A stretch of 10,000 bases of DNA from Glandiceps talaboti (lineage: Eukaryota; Hemichordata; Enteropneusta; Spengelidae): positions 24,216,375-24,226,374 of the forward strand of contig NC_135557.1 of assembly GCF_964340395.1 (NCBI RefSeq). Reading direction: 5' to 3'. The first letter of the stretch is position 1. Every line of letters starts with the position of its first letter. Made by a program: the position numbers and the translations under genes. Positions 8,320 to 10,000 of this stretch are shown here, piece by piece. The notes beneath the pieces are model-generated. The model was not told the origin of the DNA. It was given only the letters and a program-made list of their open reading frames with translations, and ran no database searches.

Positions 8320-9847
8320 ATGTCTGTCTGTCTGTCAGTCAGTCTGTATGTCTGTCTGCCTGCCTGTGCCTGTGTGTCTGTTTGTCTGTTTCTGCCTATT
8401 TAGTTATGTAGTTGTTTGTCTTCCCCACTACTAACTTTGTCTCCGTCCGTCGATATGTCTATAATGTCATCGTGTCTGTCTTCTCTAAAAGTGCATTACA
8501 CCATCAAATCATTCCACAAATTCTTTAATTAGATACATTATGTCATATTTCCCATTAATCACGTCATATCTTACACTGAACATGTCATATTTCACACTGA
8601 TACACAATTGTCTTGGGAAGAAAGAGTTTTTGAAGATGGTCGTGTTACAGTTTAGTATTTGGTAGCAACGAGCTTTGTAGCATATTTCCAAAGGGTTTAT
8701 GCTGGTAAACCATGATTATTCAAATGTCCTAGTCTCATTGATCATTTTGGTCTCTGTGGTACTAGGTAGTTGTCAACAGGCCTAGGCCCGCCAAAATCGT
8801 GTATAGTAGGAACAAACAGAGTTCCCTTCTGCGATTGTGTAGAGAAGGTTCTATGGTTGAACGTAGTTCCCATACTTGGATAGTATAATTCGCCCTTTCT
8901 TGACCTCCCTTGATTCGATTCAATTAAAAAATCAAAGCAGTCTAGTTTTGCATTCGTTATTGGTCATACAATTCAAAGGTATTACGTAAAGCGTAGACCG
9001 AATAGTTTCTCGTTTATGACTGATTTACCGTGTAATGGTTCAGGTAAAAACAAATTACTCGCAAAATCTACATTTTGAAATCCCTTTTGTGTGATATCTG
9101 ACAACATTGTATTAGCTGTAACTTTGTTTAATACAATGCTGAGACGATGTTTTGATTTGCATTATAAAGAAACTTACGTAATCAGCTTGACAGGCTACTA
9201 CAAGCATGACAAATGTGTGCTCATTACGAAACAAGGAGAATACCTCGACTGTGACGATCGCCGAAATGGTAATTAGTTGATAAATACGTGAGACATACTA
9301 GTACTCGGATGGTATGGTGAGAAATACCAAAATAACGTGAACAACACGGTGTATAGCGTCATTTGATTTTTCAATTTGGAACATCGTGTACCATGGAGTC
9401 TTTCCTATCTCCATGTGTGTATCAAGTTTCAACTTTCTCTGTTTCACTATACAGGTATTATCACAGACATATATTGTCCGTGGTTTTATGTATGTATAGA
9501 GCCAGACAGACTTGTAAAACTGTTACTAGGATTATAGACGTTGTCTCTCTCCAATAACGTCCATACTAGGATGGGTCTTTCACCTGATGTATGCTATAAG
9601 TTAGCTATGAAATAACCATACGAAAGCTTGCAAACACAGGTGTATGATAGAAATATACAAGATGATGACCCCAGCACAGCCCCTCTATAACTGTGAACCA
9701 ATGACAACCATAACATGTATATAAGAGTACATAGATTCAACATACCTCTTCCCTGAGCACAGTCTTCGAATTCACCACATGTATGCCGATAACTGTGATA
9801 CAAAGCAATAACAACCTATATACTTTTGGTGTATTTGCCGATGCCAT
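3571..9847 (-). CDS. Secreted LDLa(x3)-CAP domain protein, complete eight-exon gene
   Basis: Joining 9847-9746, 8123-8024, 7671-7495, 6768-6550, 5828-5676, 5369-5100, 4399-4322 and 3725-3571 gives 1254 nt: 417 residues plus a stop, with every junction GT-AG and in frame. Order: signal peptide (about 1-27); basic linker (28-68); three six-cysteine LDLa-like modules (about 75-120, 132-180, 204-249); CAP domain (about 270-417). CAP cavity residues H319, E326, E351 and H368 are all present. CAP family members act as secreted binding proteins (sterols, lipids, proteases or ion channels); LDLa modules usually bind calcium and protein ligands. It has no membrane anchor, no CRISP hinge or ion-channel-regulatory domain, and no N-glycosylation sequon that I see. 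Function is not predicted beyond an extracellular binding role. The start has a good context (A at -3, G at +4). I recall no named gene with this architecture. Confidence 0.87.
3961..4236. repeat. (CTGT)n and (GTTT)n microsatellite in CAP intron 7
   Basis: Imperfect CTGT/TCTG units run from about 3961, with a pure GTTT block at about 4088-4129, then degenerate CTCTGTCT. A C-rich tail (4241-4265) follows. On the transcribed strand these read as ACAG and AAAC, so the intron is full of AG dinucleotides before the acceptor of exon 8. Confidence 0.88.
4322..4399 (-). CDS. CAP gene exon 7: central CAP helix with cavity glutamate
   Basis: The acceptor is CTAATTTCAG|GTAATG and the donor GGAACAG|GTCAGT; 78 nt, phase 1 at both ends. 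Residues 341-366. [16 protein letters not shown] is the usual CAP segment; E351 is the second cavity glutamate. Being a symmetric 26-codon exon, skipping it would keep the frame but remove that residue. Confidence 0.88.
4650..4900. mobile_element. Possible remnant of a dispersed element in CAP intron 6
   Basis: Within an intron with no exon, the stretch GATGAAGATGACTGTTAGTC (about 4778) through ATTTATAATTGTAAATTTGT (about 4839) resembles the tail of retroelement-type dispersed repeats that I recall from invertebrate genomes. Read on the + strand it gives broken peptide fragments with several stops. No terminal repeats or target duplication were found, so this is a weak call. The rest of intron 6 (4400-5099) shows nothing else. 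Confidence 0.2.
5100..5369 (-). CDS. CAP gene exon 6: N-terminal half of the CAP domain
   Basis: The acceptor is TATTCAAACAG|AATTC and the donor ATAACAG|GTCAGT; 270 nt, phase 1 at both ends. Residues 251-340. It carries the CAP opening helix ([14 protein letters not shown], then [12 protein letters not shown]), the first cavity histidine in LEHSGG (H319) and glutamate in GENLGY (E326). C260 and C287 can pair with each other or with C382 and C395 of exon 8. Confidence 0.92.
5569..5682. repeat. Direct duplication carrying a second copy of the exon 5 splice donor
   Basis: Copies at 5569-5621 and 5628-5682 differ by four substitutions and a 2-nt indel. The right copy contains the last seven coding bases and the donor of exon 5 (GCGAAG|GTGAGATCT on the minus strand). 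The left copy has GCAAAG|GTGAGATCT, with GT at 5614-5613, 61 nt further into the intron. Each copy also holds a CTCGCGAG core next to GAGATCTC; the left one has the full palindrome TCTCGCGAGA (5599-5608). Confidence 0.92.
5676..5828 (-). CDS. CAP gene exon 5: LDLa-like module 3
   Basis: The acceptor is GCATGTATAG|ATCCCC and the donor GCGAAG|GTGAGA; 153 nt, phase 1 at both ends. Residues 200-251. [19 protein letters not shown] leads into a six-cysteine module: C210, C221, C227, C234, C240, C249. LCDG and LSDERGC are LDLa hallmarks; the acidic residue normally just before the fifth cysteine is Tyr. It joins the CAP domain through a short linker. Confidence 0.9.
5888..6181. repeat. (ACAT)n with (CA)n and (ATGC)n: long alternating purine-pyrimidine tract in CAP intron 4
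   Basis: Nearly 300 bp of ACAT, CA and ATGC units alternate purine and pyrimidine throughout, with one break at 5960-5962 (CTC). The left segment is 73 bp and the right 220 bp. Self-complementary ATGCAT runs lie at about 6036-6060 and 6102-6140. The long frames seen across it on both strands are repeat translations (for example TYIH or CMYV repeats), not genes. Confidence 0.97.
6182..6549. other. Remainder of CAP intron 4
   Basis: AT-rich intron between the ACAT tract and the donor of exon 4 (GACT|GTAAGT, GT at 6549-6548). I see no exon, repeat array or regulatory site that I can support. Confidence 0.5.
6550..6768 (-). CDS. CAP gene exon 4: LDLa-like module 2 and Pro/Thr linker
   Basis: The acceptor is CTTTTGCAG|GCG and the donor GACT|GTAAGT; 219 nt, phase 1 at both ends. 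Residues 127-200. [13 protein letters not shown] starts the module; cysteines C138, C150, C156, C163, C169, C180. The usual CDG is CNG and the residue before the fifth cysteine is Thr, so two acidic calcium ligands are missing. SDE (173-175) is kept. A linker [13 protein letters not shown] follows, a likely site for O-glycosylation. Confidence 0.9.
6854..6984. repeat. 62-bp tandem duplication in CAP intron 3
   Basis: Two near-identical units start TTGACATGGGGTGT at 6854 and 6916, and a third start (TTGACAT) appears at 6978. Differences are a few substitutions only, so the duplication is fairly recent. The remaining intron (about 6985-7494) holds nothing I can identify. Confidence 0.9.
7495..7671 (-). 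CDS. CAP gene exon 3: LDLa-like module 1
   Basis: The acceptor is TCATTCCTCAG|CTG and the donor ACTACAG|GTTGTT; 177 nt, phase 1 at both ends. Residues 68-127. [19 protein letters not shown] opens the module; cysteines C81, C92, C98, C105, C111, C120. TICDG and KSDEVGC are clear LDLa marks. The residue before the fifth cysteine is Gln rather than Asp. The donor is weak (T at intron positions 3 and 4), but it is the one that keeps the last cysteine and the frame. Confidence 0.87.
7776..7943. repeat. Hairpin-like inverted repeat in CAP intron 2 (possible MITE)
   Basis: AATTCTGGTCTCCTTGACAA at 7788-7807 is repeated in perfect inverted form at 7914-7933. The pairing extends imperfectly outward (TCTAT(T/C)TAATA ends) and inward (TTAGT, CTATA, ATACTG-like words). 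The whole could fold into one long imperfect hairpin of about 168 bp with no coding content, which is the form of a MITE. I could not define a convincing target-site duplication. Confidence 0.75.
8024..8123 (-). CDS. CAP gene exon 2: basic linker
   Basis: The acceptor is TATCTTACAG|ACAGGT and the donor GAATCAG|GTAGGT; 100 nt, entering in phase 0 and leaving in phase 1. Residues 35-68: a cysteine-free, Arg/Lys-rich stretch ([14 protein letters not shown], later [11 protein letters not shown]), probably helical. It shows no domain I recognise. The exon is accepted because it is the only piece that joins exon 1 (phase 0) to exon 3 (phase 1) in frame, with good splice sites at both ends. Confidence 0.72.
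8208..8397. repeat. (CTGT)n microsatellite in CAP intron 1
   Basis: Imperfect TGTC/TCTG units with a short TCCG start and TGTG interruptions. It lies about 85 bp from the acceptor of exon 2; on the transcribed strand it reads as ACAG repeats. Confidence 0.93.
8540..8602. repeat. Three 21-bp tandem units in CAP intron 1
   Basis: Units ATGTCATATTTCCCATTAATC, ACGTCATATCTTACACTGAAC and a third like them follow head to tail at 8540, 8561 and 8582. They are diverged, and no role is implied. Confidence 0.7.
8603..9745. other. Distal part of CAP intron 1, no gene seen
   Basis: More than 1.1 kb of AT-rich sequence up to the donor of exon 1. A 61-codon + strand frame at 9091-9276 shows no family likeness, no splice support and no neighbours, so it is left out. 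A palindrome GGCCTAGGCC (8779-8788) stands out in base composition. A TATATAAG on the + strand near 9718 has no gene downstream of it. Confidence 0.5.
9746..9847 (-). CDS. CAP gene exon 1: start codon and signal peptide
   Basis: ATG at 9847-9845, donor GAAGAG|GTATGT, 34 codons, phase 0. A short basic n-region is followed by [14 protein letters not shown] and a cleavage-like VNS|K (V at -3, S at -1), so the mature chain probably starts at residue 28. The start context AATCATGG has A at -3 and G at +4. Confidence 0.85.
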
Positions 9848-10000
9848 GATTTTACTCGCAAGTTTAACCAGATGTTGGTCCTGTTGTGTGTTTCCAAACA
9901 CTGTCTCTTGTTGGCGCCTTCTACAGTGTATACACGTACATATTCATGTATGTGTTTTAGGGGTCTTCTCAAATTATCGAAGTCTGGTGGAACACGTATA
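9848..10000 (-). promoter_or_regulatory. 5' flank / 5' UTR of the CAP gene
   Basis: These 153 bp precede the start codon on the minus strand. No clear TATA box or initiator is visible, and the transcription start may lie outside the window. A minus-strand open frame across this stretch (9772-9972) overlaps the signal-peptide exon in another frame and is not supported. Confidence 0.35.

Noticed and set aside
8139-8411. Frames over the CTGT array near 8.2-8.4 kb
   Set aside because: Same repeat artefact; intron 1 of the CAP gene.
9091-9276. 61-codon + strand frame in CAP intron 1
   Set aside because: No recognisable family, no splice partners, no codon or context support; length expected by chance.
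9715-9725. TATATAAG on the + strand as a promoter
   Set aside because: No + strand gene follows within the window and it lies just inside intron 1 of the minus-strand gene.

Overview
The window is nuclear DNA from an animal: its genes are split by GT-AG introns, it is AT-rich, and its introns are full of microsatellites and minisatellites. The protein families (a class C GABA-B receptor, and a secreted CAP protein with LDL-receptor class A-like modules) fit a bilaterian. The abundance of (CTGT)n, (CCGT)n and (ACAT)n tracts suggests a marine invertebrate such as a mollusc or another lophotrochozoan, but the sequence alone does not fix the phylum.

Left part (1-2.9 kb, + strand): the 3' end of a GABA-B receptor subunit 2 gene (GABBR2). 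Three coding exons are visible. They carry TM6-TM7 (427-619), the proximal cytoplasmic tail and first half of the dimerisation coiled coil (1133-1309), and the second half of the coiled coil with an acidic tail ending in 15 glycines (2050-2262). The glycines and the stop codon lie inside a GGT/GAT triplet repeat. A 43-bp minisatellite fills most of the last intron. A 37-bp minisatellite lies just past the polyadenylation signal.

Middle (2.9-3.57 kb): a spacer between two convergent genes. It holds a compound ACAG/CAAA/CA microsatellite and nothing I can read as a gene.

Right part (3.57-9.85 kb, - strand): what appears to be a complete eight-exon gene of 418 codons including the stop, reconstructed here by joining GT-AG exons. 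The predicted 417-residue secreted protein has a signal peptide, a short basic linker, three six-cysteine LDLa-like modules (one exon each) and a CAP (SCP/TAPS, CRISP-like) domain with all four cavity residues. Introns 2 to 7 are all in phase 1, so the modular exons can be duplicated or skipped without breaking the frame. The 5' splice site of the third LDLa exon lies in a tandem duplication that supplies a second, intact-looking donor 61 nt downstream; using it would stop translation just before the CAP domain. Its introns also hold a roughly 290-bp alternating purine-pyrimidine tract, a hairpin-like inverted repeat and several tetranucleotide arrays.

The two genes show no functional link beyond being convergent neighbours. 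The most interesting object is the LDLa(x3)-CAP gene. No RNA genes, CRISPR arrays or intact transposons were seen.
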